DNA of 41,235 nucleotides, taken from contig JAJRZA010000069.1 in NCBI GenBank assembly GCA_024275485.1, positions 1 to 41,235 on the forward strand, given 5' to 3'. Shown in pieces: positions 6,609 through 14,671 of the stretch (position 1 is its first letter; every line of letters begins with the position of its first letter). The stretch is from Candidatus Krumholzibacteriota bacterium (lineage in GTDB: Bacteria > Krumholzibacteriota > Krumholzibacteriia > LZORAL124-64-63). Made by a program: the position numbers and the translations under genes. The notes below the pieces were generated by a model that saw only the letters and a program-made list of their open reading frames with translations, was not told the DNA's origin and searched no databases.

Positions 6609-7916
6609 ATGCTTGCCAAACTGTTCGAAAAAATATTCAATTTGGGGGCCAACAAAACCACGGCCTCGCGGGAGATCGCCGCCGGGGTGACCACCTTTCT
6701 TACCATGGGCTATATCATTTTTGTTAATCCAAGTATCCTGAGCGCCACCGGCATGGACAAAGGGGCCCTCATCACGGCGACCATCCTGGCGGCCTCTCTC
6801 GGGACCCTTCTGGCGGGTTTTTGGGCCAATGTGCCTTTCGCCATGGCCCCGGGCATGGGGCTGAACGCCTTTTTCGCTTTCAGTCTGGTGATTGGTAAAG
6901 GGGTCACCTGGGAAACGGCTCTCGGTGTGGTTTTCATCTCAGGGGTGGTCTTTCTGCTGCTGACGCTCCTTGGAGTGCGCAAGCACGTGATCGCCGCCAT
7001 TCCCCTGGAGTTGAGGCTGGCCATTGCCGCTGGAATCGGGCTTTTCATCACCTTCATCGGTTTTCAGAGGTTGGGTCTCATCGTGGACAACCCGGCAACC
7101 CTGGTGGGTCTGGGGCCACTGAGCAGGCCTGTGGTTTTGGGGTTGGTGGGTTTGCTGGTCATCACCATTCTGGAGATCCGCAAGGTGCGGGGCTCCATTC
7201 TCATTGGTATTGTCCTGACCACTGTCTTGGGAATCATTTTCAAAGAAGTATCCTTGCCCAATTCCCTGGTCAGCGCCCCGCCTAGCATCGGCCCCATTTT
7301 CATGAAGATGGATATCCCCAGCGCCGTGAAGTGGGGCATGTGGGGGGCAATCTTCTCGTTCATGTTCGTGGATCTGTTTGACTCCGTTGGCACCATCGTG
7401 GCTTGCTCCTACGAGGCGGGATTTGTGGGTGAAGGCGGCAAGATCGAACGCCTGGACCGAGTGCTCGAAGCCGACGCCGTGGCCACCATCGCCGGGGCCC
7501 TTCTGGGTACAAGCACAACCACGACCTACATTGAGTCGGGGGCGGGAATTGCTGGCGGAGCCCGCACGGGGCTGGCCAATGTGGCCACCGGAGTCATGTT
7601 TTTATTGGCCTTGTTCATCACACCGATCATCGGCATCGTACCGGCATTTGCCACCGCCCCTGCCCTGATCATCGTGGGTGTGTATATGTTCAAGAATGTC
7701 AAGGAAATCGATTTCGGATCCTTCGAAAATGGGGTGCCTGCATTTTTGACCATCATCCTGATGCCCCTGACCTACAGTATCAGCATGGGGCTTGCTTTTG
7801 GTTTCATTGCCTACATCGTTGCCAACCTGGCGGCAGGCAAAGCCGGGAAGATTCATCCGTTCATGTGGGGAATCGGCACTTTTTCGGTGCTGGATGTGAT
7901 TCTGACTTCACTATAA
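6609..7916 (+). CDS. NCS2-family purine/nucleobase permease (AzgA type)
   Basis: A 435-residue inner-membrane transporter with about 12-14 hydrophobic segments. Family marks: TTASREIAAGVTTFLTMGYI at the N-terminus, FAMAPGMGLNAFFAF (TM3 motif), FMFVDLFDSVGTIVA, and LLGTSTTTTYIESGAGIAGG (TM10 motif). These match the AzgA branch, which transports adenine, guanine and hypoxanthine by proton symport. Two starts are possible: ATG 6594 without a good ribosome site, and ATG 6609 with GAAAGG seven bases upstream; the second is chosen. It is divergent from the Tsx-like gene, a sensible outer/inner membrane pairing. No purine riboswitch is evident in the 168 bases between the two starts. Confidence 0.85.
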   Translation: MLAKLFEKIFNLGANKTTASREIAAGVTTFLTMGYIIFVNPSILSATGMDKGALITATILAASLGTLLAGFWANVPFAMAPGMGLNAFFAFSLVIGKGVTWETALGVVFISGVVFLLLTLLGVRKHVIAAIPLELRLAIAAGIGLFITFIGFQRLGLIVDNPATLVGLGPLSRPVVLGLVGLLVITILEIRKVRGSILIGIVLTTVLGIIFKEVSLPNSLVSAPPSIGPIFMKMDIPSAVKWGMWGAIFSFMFVDLFDSVGTIVACSYEAGFVGEGGKIERLDRVLEADAVATIAGALLGTSTTTTYIESGAGIAGGARTGLANVATGVMFLLALFITPIIGIVPAFATAPALIIVGVYMFKNVKEIDFGSFENGVPAFLTIILMPLTYSISMGLAFGFIAYIVANLAAGKAGKIHPFMWGIGTFSVLDVILTSL

Positions 7917-7931
7917 ATTGTTGACTGCGAC

Positions 7932-7954
7932 AGGACCAACAGGATGGTTGTCCT
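7932..7954. terminator. hairpin between convergent permease and symporter genes
   Basis: AGGAC (7932-7936) with GTCCT (7950-7954) and AAC (7938-7940) with GTT (7947-7949) form an 8-bp stem with a one-base bulge. It lies in the 76-base gap between two convergent stops. The T run is poor, so this is a weak call. Confidence 0.35.
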
Positions 7955-7992
7955 ATAACCGGCCGACCTTCGGGCCCATCGATTGGGCGACT

Positions 7993-9564
7993 CTATTGAT
8001 GCTGGTTGGTTTTTCTTTTCCCTTTCAGAAAATTCAACAGTCCCAGCACCAACAGGACAATGCCCCATTGAACCACGGCCGTACCGATTGTGAAGGTACC
8101 CAGGGGATTCCACCATTGTCCCGGGTCCCAGGAAACCGATTGACTGAACCACCAAAGAATCATTCCGACAAACTGGGCGGGGATGGCCACGCGGACCCAG
8201 AAATCGAATTTTCGCCCCAGCAAGGATGCTTCATGGGTTGCCAACTGCTGTTGGCGAAACCGGACCGGGCCGTGTATGGAAACGGTTACCGCCACAAACA
8301 ATCCTGAGAGCATCAGGCCCACGCCCCATACCCAATCCTGGTTTTGAAAAAAAGTGAGGTTGGTGGCTGATGGAAATCCCATCAGGAAGCCTACCCCGGT
8401 GACCAGGCCCACTGACTTTGGGCGGGACCAACCAAGATCCAGCAAGACCCGCACGGCCAACTCGATCATGGCGATCAGCGAAGAAAGAGCAGCGAAGAAG
8501 AGAGTCAAAAAGAAGAGAAATGTGAAAATGGAACCACCGGGCATCTTTTGAAAAAGGGCGGGGATCCAGATAAAAGTCAGGCCCGTGCTGGCCGGCCCAC
8601 CGTTTTGCAGAAAACCAGCCACCCCACCCATCTCCAATAAGGTCTTTTCGTCCAGGATGGCAGGGGCCAGGGCAAACACAGCCGGGATGATGGCGCAGGC
8701 GGCAATGATGGAGGCGAGATTGTTGCCCAGTCCCGTGATGATGGCAGTGGAGACTATTTTCTCTTTTTTGGGCATGTAAACTCCATAGGTGAGAATCAGG
8801 CCCCAACCCGCCCCGGTGCTCCAGGCGGATTGGCTGAGTCCTTCCAGCCAGACGTTGGCATCCTTGAGACTGCTCCAGTCCACTCCAAAAATAAACCGCA
8901 ATCCCTCACCTGATCCGGGTAGCGTCAGAGTGCGAAAAAGAGCCACCAGCAACAAGGCAAACAGGGTCGGGATAAGAACCCGGTTGGTTTTTTCGATGCC
9001 CCTGACCACACCTCGCAGCACAACCAGTCCGGCCAATCCAATGGCCACAAACTGAAAAAGCACAGGTCGGAAAGAATTTGCAAAGGAGACAAAAACATCC
9101 TGGGCGGGGCCACCGGCCAGTCCCTGCAACTCGCCGCTCAGGCTGGCTGTCATGTATTTCAGGCACCAACCGGCCACCACCGCGTAATAAAAGAGAATGG
9201 CCGTGGCGCAAAAAGCGACAAAACCACCCAGCCACGCTCGGTTTTTCCCGGCAAATTTGGCAAAGGCACCCACACAGCCCTGACGGGCACCTCTTCCCAG
9301 ACCGAATTCCATGATCAGCAGGGGAATGGACCAGGCAAAGAGAAAGACCAACCAGGTAATGATCAGGGCACCGCCGCCGTTTTGGGCCAGGATTCGGGGG
9401 AAACGCCAGATGTTGCCGGTACCCACGGCCATGCCCAGGGTGGTAAGGATGAGTCCCAGTCGGGAACTGAATAATTCAGGTGAGGGATTCAATTGGTCGT
9501 GCCCCTGGAAATGTTGCTGATAGAAAAGTGGTAGATCTGCCTCGCGTTTGTATAGCCAAGTCAC
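7993..9564 (-). CDS. sodium-dependent transporter, NSS/SNF family
   Basis: A 523-residue inner-membrane protein with the neurotransmitter:sodium symporter fold. TM1 carries RLGLILTTLGMAVGTGNIWR, the classic unwound TM1 with Na+/substrate residues, followed by FPRILAQNGGGALIITW and IMEFGLGRGARQGCVGAF. TM6-8 features include WGLILTYGVYM and a long TM8-like segment. NSS members usually import amino acids with Na+; the substrate cannot be told. The GTG at 9564 has GGTGG about six bases upstream and leaves a 34-residue cytoplasmic N-terminus. The C-terminus ends with a short basic tail (KGKRKTNQHQ). Convergent with the purine permease and divergent from fpr. Confidence 0.85.
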   Translation of the reverse strand: MTWLYKREADLPLFYQQHFQGHDQLNPSPELFSSRLGLILTTLGMAVGTGNIWRFPRILAQNGGGALIITWLVFLFAWSIPLLIMEFGLGRGARQGCVGAFAKFAGKNRAWLGGFVAFCATAILFYYAVVAGWCLKYMTASLSGELQGLAGGPAQDVFVSFANSFRPVLFQFVAIGLAGLVVLRGVVRGIEKTNRVLIPTLFALLLVALFRTLTLPGSGEGLRFIFGVDWSSLKDANVWLEGLSQSAWSTGAGWGLILTYGVYMPKKEKIVSTAIITGLGNNLASIIAACAIIPAVFALAPAILDEKTLLEMGGVAGFLQNGGPASTGLTFIWIPALFQKMPGGSIFTFLFFLTLFFAALSSLIAMIELAVRVLLDLGWSRPKSVGLVTGVGFLMGFPSATNLTFFQNQDWVWGVGLMLSGLFVAVTVSIHGPVRFRQQQLATHEASLLGRKFDFWVRVAIPAQFVGMILWWFSQSVSWDPGQWWNPLGTFTIGTAVVQWGIVLLVLGLLNFLKGKRKTNQHQ

Positions 9565-9749
9565 ATTAAACCACCATTTTGTATTATTCTACACACAATA
9601 TTGGGCCCCCAGCAGCAGCAATGAAGGACGGACTTTGAACTGTCGGGCTGAGCTGGAGAATTGGGGGAAAATCCGGAGGTTGCGTCCAGACGCAAGCGAC
9701 CGTACACTCTCAGATAATGCCATTGTCGACCCAACCGAGTGGAGCCACC

Positions 9750-10562
9750 GTGTCCGATCAATTGAACGCCATCGTCAGTCAGCGAATCGAAGTGGCTTCC
9801 GGCCTGATCGTCCTCCGAGTCAAACCCGACGGCTGGCAGTTGCCCCAGTGGAAGTCGGGGCAATTCGGTATTCTCGGCCTGCCGGTTTCCGCCCAGCGAA
9901 TAAAGCTCTCCGATCCTGAAGAAGCCGAGTTGAAACCCGACAAATTGATCAAGCGGGCTTACAGCATCTCATCATCCAGCGAGGAAACCGACTACCTGGA
10001 ATTTTTCATTACCCTGGTGCACTCCGGAGCCTTGACTCCACGCCTTTTTCATCTGCAGCCGGGGGACCGCGTCTTTTTGGGGGAACGCATCAGTGGGATG
10101 TTCACCCTGGACAGGGTGCCCGAAGGCACGAACCTCATCTTTATCGGCACCGGCACCGGTCTGGCTCCCTACATGAGCATGCTACGCGGAGAAATCGAGT
10201 GTGATGCCAACCGTCAAACCGCAGTCTTGCTGGGTGCCCGCCACAGTTGGGACCTGGGCTACCGGGGAGAGCTCATTGCCATGCAGCGTTTTTGTCCCAC
10301 CTTCCATTACCTGCCCGTGGTCAGCAGGCCCGAAGAGGAAATAGTTCCCTGGAGCGGCCAGCAGGGATATGTGCAGGGGTTGTGGGAGAGCGAAAAGTTC
10401 AGCAAAATCTGGGGTGGCCGTCCCAGCCCGGATGATACGCACATCATGATTTGCGGCAATCCCGGCATGATTGAAGGCATGCTCAAGGTGCTGGCTGCCG
10501 AAGGTTTTCGGGAGCACAAGAAAAAGGAACCCGGCCAGGTGCACGTGGAGAAATACTGGTAG
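9750..10562 (+). CDS. fpr: ferredoxin-NADP+ reductase
   Basis: A 270-residue FNR-type flavoprotein. The FAD domain carries KRAYSISSSSEE (RxYS motif) and the NADP domain IGTGTGLAPYMSML and LLGARHSWDLGYRGEL. It ends in VEKYW, the aromatic C-terminus of bacterial Fpr enzymes. It moves electrons between NADP(H) and ferredoxin or flavodoxin, a natural partner of the PFOR 4 kb downstream. The GTG at 9750 follows GGAG by six bases; the in-frame ATG at 9717 has no ribosome site, so the shorter form is preferred. An insert of about ten residues (KLSDPEEAELKPDK) sits before the FAD motif. The stop abuts the stop of the convergent cytochrome gene with no gap. Confidence 0.85.
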   Translation: MSDQLNAIVSQRIEVASGLIVLRVKPDGWQLPQWKSGQFGILGLPVSAQRIKLSDPEEAELKPDKLIKRAYSISSSSEETDYLEFFITLVHSGALTPRLFHLQPGDRVFLGERISGMFTLDRVPEGTNLIFIGTGTGLAPYMSMLRGEIECDANRQTAVLLGARHSWDLGYRGELIAMQRFCPTFHYLPVVSRPEEEIVPWSGQQGYVQGLWESEKFSKIWGGRPSPDDTHIMICGNPGMIEGMLKVLAAEGFREHKKKEPGQVHVEKYW

Positions 10563-12452
10563 TCACCGAACCTGGCTCAGCTCCGCCGTTTCTTCTTCTG
10601 TGTAGCCTAGAACTTGCCAGTTCATGACTCCGTCCGGGCCATGACAATCGTCGCAACCGAGGGCACCTTCCAGACGAATGGCGTGGCTGATTTCCAGCAT
10701 GGCATCGGTGGGCAGCCAGCGGGGTTCCATGTTGCGACCGGCTCTCAGATCGTCGAGGCCGCTGGTATTCCAGGTATCAATGCTCATGTAGGACATGAAC
10801 CGGTCCAGCATGTAGAACTTGAACATCCAACCGTACATCATGCCCATCATGCTCTTGTGCATCTCCGTCCTGGCAGCCTGCCCTGGTTTGCCATCCCGGT
10901 AGTATTCGGGCAGGTTGTAGGGGACGAACATACCGCCAAATGGTCCGATGTTGGTCAGGTCAATGTGCTGGCGTCCGTTGAACCTCTTCATGGGATAGAT
11001 CTTGGATGGACGACCGGCCCGGGCGATGGGCCGCATCACGTCTTCGAACCAACCTTCGTAATCGAAGTCTTCGAATTCAGGCCAGCGATGTTTGGCGTCA
11101 TAAAAAGTATATAGCCCGGCGCCGTTGGGGTTGTCGCCGATGGGGTTGCCCAGGAAAGTTCCATCACCGTTCCACCAGACGTAGGCGATTCCCTCACCAG
11201 GGTCGGCCTGCTTCAACACGTCATTGTATATGTGGATACCGGGATGTTCTTCGAACACGGTAGTGCCGAAATCACGCCGAGTGACATTGTCCGGATGAAG
11301 CGAAGGAATGTGGCAGGTTTGGCAGGCCAGTCTCTCAAGGTGATCGTTGAGGCCGGTCCCGAATTCGCTGTTCGGGTCATGGGGTGGATCATCATGGCAA
11401 TCCAGGCAGGAGACTTCAACTTCCGGTAGATCATTGGCCATCAAGGTGGTGGTGTGGGTGCCTTTGGCAATGAGGTGGCCACGGGTTTGGTGACATTCCA
11501 AGCAGCTCATGCCAGCCGCCGCATGCACATCCCAGGTGGGAGAGTAGGGGGTGCCCCGTTTGGATCCGGGATGCTGAATTCGCGGACGTTCTTGGCCCAG
11601 GTTCTGCAAACTCTGAAAGTATCCAGGCCCGGCCGGATCCACATATATGTCTCCGCCAAAATTGTGTTGATGGCAACGCAAGCAGGCTTCGGCCGAGGGG
11701 GTGATCACCGAGAGGGCGGCTTTGAAACTGCGGTCCTGACCCCAGCGTGCCCGGCCATTGTCATCAACAACCACCTGTTTGCGATTCATGTCGTAGGCGG
11801 CGGCATGACAAATCAGGCAATCGATGGCGTCTGTTTCCCTCGTCAGGGTTTTGTACAGGGGCATCATCTCGCCAAGGGGAGCTTGGTATTGGCCGCCGAT
11901 GTGACACTGACCGCATCCTTCACTCAAGGTATCGCCGGTGGCGGTGACGACAATTTCAGCCCAGGCGGTCATGGCAAAAGATCCAGGTTTGGGGCAGGGG
12001 CGATTCAGTTTTCCCATGGCGAAATTATCGGCCAATTCTCCATTGAAACCCCATACGTTTTCGTGGTCGGTGGTGAAAAAACGGTAGTGTGCGGAGCTGG
12101 TCAGGTTGTCCATCAGGTTTACGTCGCGGGTTTCACCGGCACCATCGTCGAGCATTATTGTTTCGTGACAGCGAAGGCAGGTTGTTGGGCCTTCATAGGC
12201 TACGATACCGTCTTCACGAAACCGTTCCACATGATCAAAACGGCCGGAAATTTTAGGGAATTCAGCTATTAATTCTTCTGTCAGGAGATCAAACTCCGCG
12301 GGAGAAACCTTTTCGGAATGCTGGGGAATCACTCCGGGGCGACTGTCTGCAGGCATCATGACGTTGATCAGGTGTGACCAGACTAGGGCGATTACTATCA
12401 GGAGGATAAGTAAAGTTATTGAAAACAATGCTTTACGGAGACGTAGGGACAT
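10563..12452 (-). CDS. octaheme c-type cytochrome, tetrathionate-reductase-like
   Basis: A 629-residue multiheme cytochrome with one N-terminal membrane helix or uncleaved signal (LFSITLLILLIVIALVW). Eight CxxCH heme sites are at residues 92, 180, 212, 257, 317, 349, 377 and 600. The wide gap between the seventh and eighth holds a block, KIYPMKRFNGRQ to ISHAIRLEGALGCDDCHG, that resembles the layout of octaheme tetrathionate reductase (OTR) family proteins. Those face the periplasm and can reduce tetrathionate, nitrite or hydroxylamine; the natural substrate here is unknown. AGGAG five bases before the ATG supports the start. There is no quinol-dehydrogenase (NapC/CymA) neighbour, so the electron donor is not evident. 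Heme sites are certain; family placement is less so. Confidence 0.75.
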   Translation of the reverse strand: MSLRLRKALFSITLLILLIVIALVWSHLINVMMPADSRPGVIPQHSEKVSPAEFDLLTEELIAEFPKISGRFDHVERFREDGIVAYEGPTTCLRCHETIMLDDGAGETRDVNLMDNLTSSAHYRFFTTDHENVWGFNGELADNFAMGKLNRPCPKPGSFAMTAWAEIVVTATGDTLSEGCGQCHIGGQYQAPLGEMMPLYKTLTRETDAIDCLICHAAAYDMNRKQVVVDDNGRARWGQDRSFKAALSVITPSAEACLRCHQHNFGGDIYVDPAGPGYFQSLQNLGQERPRIQHPGSKRGTPYSPTWDVHAAAGMSCLECHQTRGHLIAKGTHTTTLMANDLPEVEVSCLDCHDDPPHDPNSEFGTGLNDHLERLACQTCHIPSLHPDNVTRRDFGTTVFEEHPGIHIYNDVLKQADPGEGIAYVWWNGDGTFLGNPIGDNPNGAGLYTFYDAKHRWPEFEDFDYEGWFEDVMRPIARAGRPSKIYPMKRFNGRQHIDLTNIGPFGGMFVPYNLPEYYRDGKPGQAARTEMHKSMMGMMYGWMFKFYMLDRFMSYMSIDTWNTSGLDDLRAGRNMEPRWLPTDAMLEISHAIRLEGALGCDDCHGPDGVMNWQVLGYTEEETAELSQVR

Positions 12453-12554
12453 GGCTTCTCCTGGGGACTGGCATCCTGGAAGACCATTGTTGAGAGTAAT
12501 GTTAAAAAATAATCAACTGAGCTGGTGGGTCAAGATTTTCCCGCAGGAAATAAA

Positions 12555-13559
12555 TCAAAAGTGGGCGTTGATTCCCGGAAGCCATTGCAAGCCCGAGGGG
12601 TTGTTTCCAGCATAATTGAGAAGTCCGATTTGAACGCCATGGAGCACATCGGTCCGGTTGACAATACCAATGCTCAGCCCGGTCGATTCTTGAGTTTGTG
12701 TCAAGGCGCCGGTGGCCAATCCGGTCATGACCCTGGTGTGCATGTAGCCAATGGAAATAGCAACTCCGGTAATGTCGTCACCCTTGAGAACGGTACCTGC
12801 CAGTAATCCTTTGATGGTGTGGCCACCAACACCAAGGCCACCAATGGCGATGCCGGAGATGTCGTGTCCTCCAACACCAAGGCCACCCAGGGCCACACCG
12901 GTGATGTCGTGGCCACCGACGCCGAGCCCTCCAATGGCAAGCCCCCGAATGTCGTGGGCACCCACACCGAGTCCTCCAATACCAATGCCGGTAAGATCAT
13001 GCAATCCCAGCCCCAATCCCCCAAAAACCAACCCCTGTATATCCCCCGCTCCCATGCCCAAGCCTGCCAAGGCAACACCTTGAACGTTGCTGGCACCTAT
13101 GCCCAGACCGCCCACAAACACCCCCTGGAGATCGTCGGCTCCAATGCCGATGCTACCGAGGCCAATACCCTGCATGTTGCCGGCCCCAATGGCGATACCG
13201 CCAATGGTCACACCTTGCATGTTGCCTTTTCGGCTCCCAATTCCTGCCAGGGTGATGCCTTGAAAGTTGCGGCCGTTGACACTTACCAAGCCAAAATTGA
13301 GGCCCTGGTAAGCAGCCTGCTCATTTTCCACATGGGCCCAGAGGGTGAGATTGATACCCTGAACCGATTGCACATTCCGGTCCCGGAAGTTCAAGCGAAG
13401 ACCATGGAATTGAGGGAGATTTCCGAATCCGAGACCGGTGCGGCTGGTGGGGATGCCCAAACCGCCCGCCTGGGCTGCTGGAACCAATGTCAGGAGACAT
13501 GCCAAGATCATTAAGTTAGCTGCAGAGCTGAGGCGTTTTGGGAAACAGGTTTGTAACAT
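12555..13559 (-). CDS. LA_2272-type surface repeat protein
   Basis: A 334-residue secreted protein: signal peptide (ILACLLTLVPAAQA), a short N-terminal part, then about ten tandem 17-residue repeats (unit like GGLGVGGHDITGVALGG) from roughly residue 95 to 260, and a C-terminal block GLSIGIVN ... IGLLNYAGNNPSGLQWLP. The Gly-rich repeats with hydrophobic residues at fixed spacing predict a beta-solenoid. The C-terminal block is typical of LA_2272-family surface repeat proteins. At DNA level the repeat period is 51 bp, which makes the array prone to length change. ATG 13559 has GAGAGG six bases upstream. Function is unknown; outer-membrane or surface location is likely. Same strand as the cytochrome gene, which begins 102 bases downstream. 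Confidence 0.7.
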   Translation of the reverse strand: MLQTCFPKRLSSAANLMILACLLTLVPAAQAGGLGIPTSRTGLGFGNLPQFHGLRLNFRDRNVQSVQGINLTLWAHVENEQAAYQGLNFGLVSVNGRNFQGITLAGIGSRKGNMQGVTIGGIAIGAGNMQGIGLGSIGIGADDLQGVFVGGLGIGASNVQGVALAGLGMGAGDIQGLVFGGLGLGLHDLTGIGIGGLGVGAHDIRGLAIGGLGVGGHDITGVALGGLGVGGHDISGIAIGGLGVGGHTIKGLLAGTVLKGDDITGVAISIGYMHTRVMTGLATGALTQTQESTGLSIGIVNRTDVLHGVQIGLLNYAGNNPSGLQWLPGINAHF

Positions 13560-13600
13560 GGGAAGCCTCTCTAATTCCGGAAAATTGCCGGGAACGTTGA

Positions 13601-14023
13601 GATAAACGTATTGCGTCCAGAAAGGTTATCCCAAAATGGGCGTATTCTCATGCGGAATTCGAAAGCTGTGATTGCGATGCCTCTACCAACCTGGCCGTTG
13701 ATATTGGCGGCAAGCTTATCGCCGTCCCCATGGATGTTGGAGATCACGGTCCTATGTCGGTGATTGCTGATCCGGCCGGAGCTGTCTTCTGCATCTGGCA
13801 CTGCTTCAACAAACACGGAGTGGAACTGCGCGATGAAAACAACACCGTTTGCTGGTCCAACTATTTCCGGATGGAAGATTGCGGGGCAGCCGGAAAACGG
13901 GCCTTGGATTTGGGAGCCAAGAGCATGATACCGACAACCCCCATTCCTGAAAAAGGGTTTTTCTGCCTTTTGGCCGATCCCACTGGTGCCGTCTTTGGAC
14001 TGTATCAGTCGCTGGAAAAATAA
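13601..14023 (+). pseudogene. remnant of a two-domain VOC (glyoxalase-like) protein
   Basis: The open frame from 13601 to the TAA at 14023 contains the end of one VOC domain (LAVDIGGKLIAVPMDVG and MSVIADPAGAVFCIW), a linker (HGVELRDENNTVCWSN) and then directly the end of a second (YFRMEDCGAAGKRALDLGAK, FFCLLADPTGAVFGLYQ). In intact CFP30B-like proteins each domain is about 120 residues; here the first lacks its N-terminal half and the second has lost about 60 internal residues between CWSN and YFRMEDC. The only in-frame ATG (13730) lies inside domain one without a ribosome site. Decay by deletion is the simplest reading; a 97-residue product from 13730 cannot be excluded. Confidence 0.65.
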
Positions 14024-14044
14024 CTGCCGCCTTCAACATTCACC

Positions 14045-14067
14045 GGGCCGGGTTCAATCCCCGGCCC
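14045..14067 (+). terminator. hairpin after the VOC remnant
   Basis: GGGCCGGG (14045-14052) and CCCGGCCC (14060-14067) form a perfect 8-bp stem with loop TTCAATC, 21 bases after the stop. Only a few T follow. The loop mimics a tRNA T-arm, but no tRNA body precedes it. Confidence 0.5.
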
Positions 14068-14153
14068 TTGTAATTCCTCGCATTCATGATGATATTGCCT
14101 CGGTATTTATCATGTCCCTCATTCTTCCATCCGATCTTTCGAGGTGAATGCCC

Positions 14154-14240
14154 ATGGAATTCCTGAAGAAAAATCCCCTTGTCTTTACTCTGGCCCTGGT
14201 CGCCGGTGCCGTGGTCCTCATCACGGTCCTGTCCCTGTGA
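14154..14240 (+). CDS. 28-aa single-helix membrane peptide
   Basis: A short ORF with a well-placed ribosome site (GAGGT, eight bases before ATG). It encodes a basic N-terminus (MEFLKKNP) followed by one hydrophobic helix (LVFTLALVAGAVVLITVLSL). The stop overlaps the ATG of the next gene (TGATG), so the two are probably translated in tandem. It may be a small subunit of, or a translational lead for, the membrane protein downstream. No family is recognised. The good ribosome site, hydrophobic pattern and overlap argue that it is real. Confidence 0.5.
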   Translation: MEFLKKNPLVFTLALVAGAVVLITVLSL

Positions 14241-14671
14241 TGACCCTGATCCTGGCATTGTTTTTTGTTATCCGTTTTTTTGATATCAGCCGGCAGCTGC
14301 CGCCATTGGCCGCCAGCTATGCAGATGATCTGCTTTGCTTGCCCCTGGTTCTCGGTCTGGCTCTTTGGGCTCAACGCAGGCTGTTGGGCCGGGGCTCAGC
14401 CTACACTCTGCCCCGATCCCACGGATTGTTGACCGTGCTGCTTTTTGCCGGTTATTTTGAAGCCTTGTTGCCCCTTTGGCAAGGAAGCGCCGTTGCTGAT
14501 CCCTGGGATTTGCTGATGTATGGCCTGGGGTATTTGGCCTTTGAAATAATGTTGAATAATCCGTCCAGCCATGTCAGTGGGGAACCTCGTCAAGAACCTG
14601 CCGTTTTCAACACTGCAAACAGAAAAGGCCGCCCAGAAAGGCGGCCTTTTCCCAGCAATCAGCCAGGCTGA
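14240..14671 (+). CDS. small polytopic membrane protein (Bacteroidetes 'Mg-citrate transporter'-like)
   Basis: A 143-residue protein with about four membrane segments. The pattern ASYADDLLCLPLVLGLAL, then GYFEALLPLW and ADPWDLLMYGLGYLAFEIML, resembles a small membrane family usually labelled magnesium citrate secondary transporter in Bacteroidetes. That label is not experimentally firm, and no function is claimed. The start overlaps the 28-aa gene. Family members end soon after the last helix; here the frame continues about 40 residues through the strong hairpin at 14623-14650, giving a basic tail (NRKGRPERRPFPSNQPG). The true C-terminus may be altered by a frameshift or may simply run over the terminator. 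Confidence 0.55.
   Translation: MTLILALFFVIRFFDISRQLPPLAASYADDLLCLPLVLGLALWAQRRLLGRGSAYTLPRSHGLLTVLLFAGYFEALLPLWQGSAVADPWDLLMYGLGYLAFEIMLNNPSSHVSGEPRQEPAVFNTANRKGRPERRPFPSNQPG
14623..14650. terminator. strong bidirectional terminator
   Basis: AAAAGGCCGCC (14623-14633) and GGCGGCCTTTT (14640-14650) form a perfect 11-bp stem with loop CAGAAA, with A and T runs on both sides. It ends the PFOR transcript on the minus strand (22 bases beyond its stop) and can end the plus-strand membrane-gene transcript, although it lies inside that ORF. Confidence 0.85.

Noticed and set aside
12819-13514. 231-codon plus-strand frame over the repeat protein
   Set aside because: It repeats only because the DNA of the minus-strand repeat gene repeats; no start signal.
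14048-14064. tRNA-like T-arm (CCGGG TTCAATC CCCGG)
   Set aside because: No acceptor, D or anticodon arms precede it; a terminator hairpin after the VOC remnant explains it.
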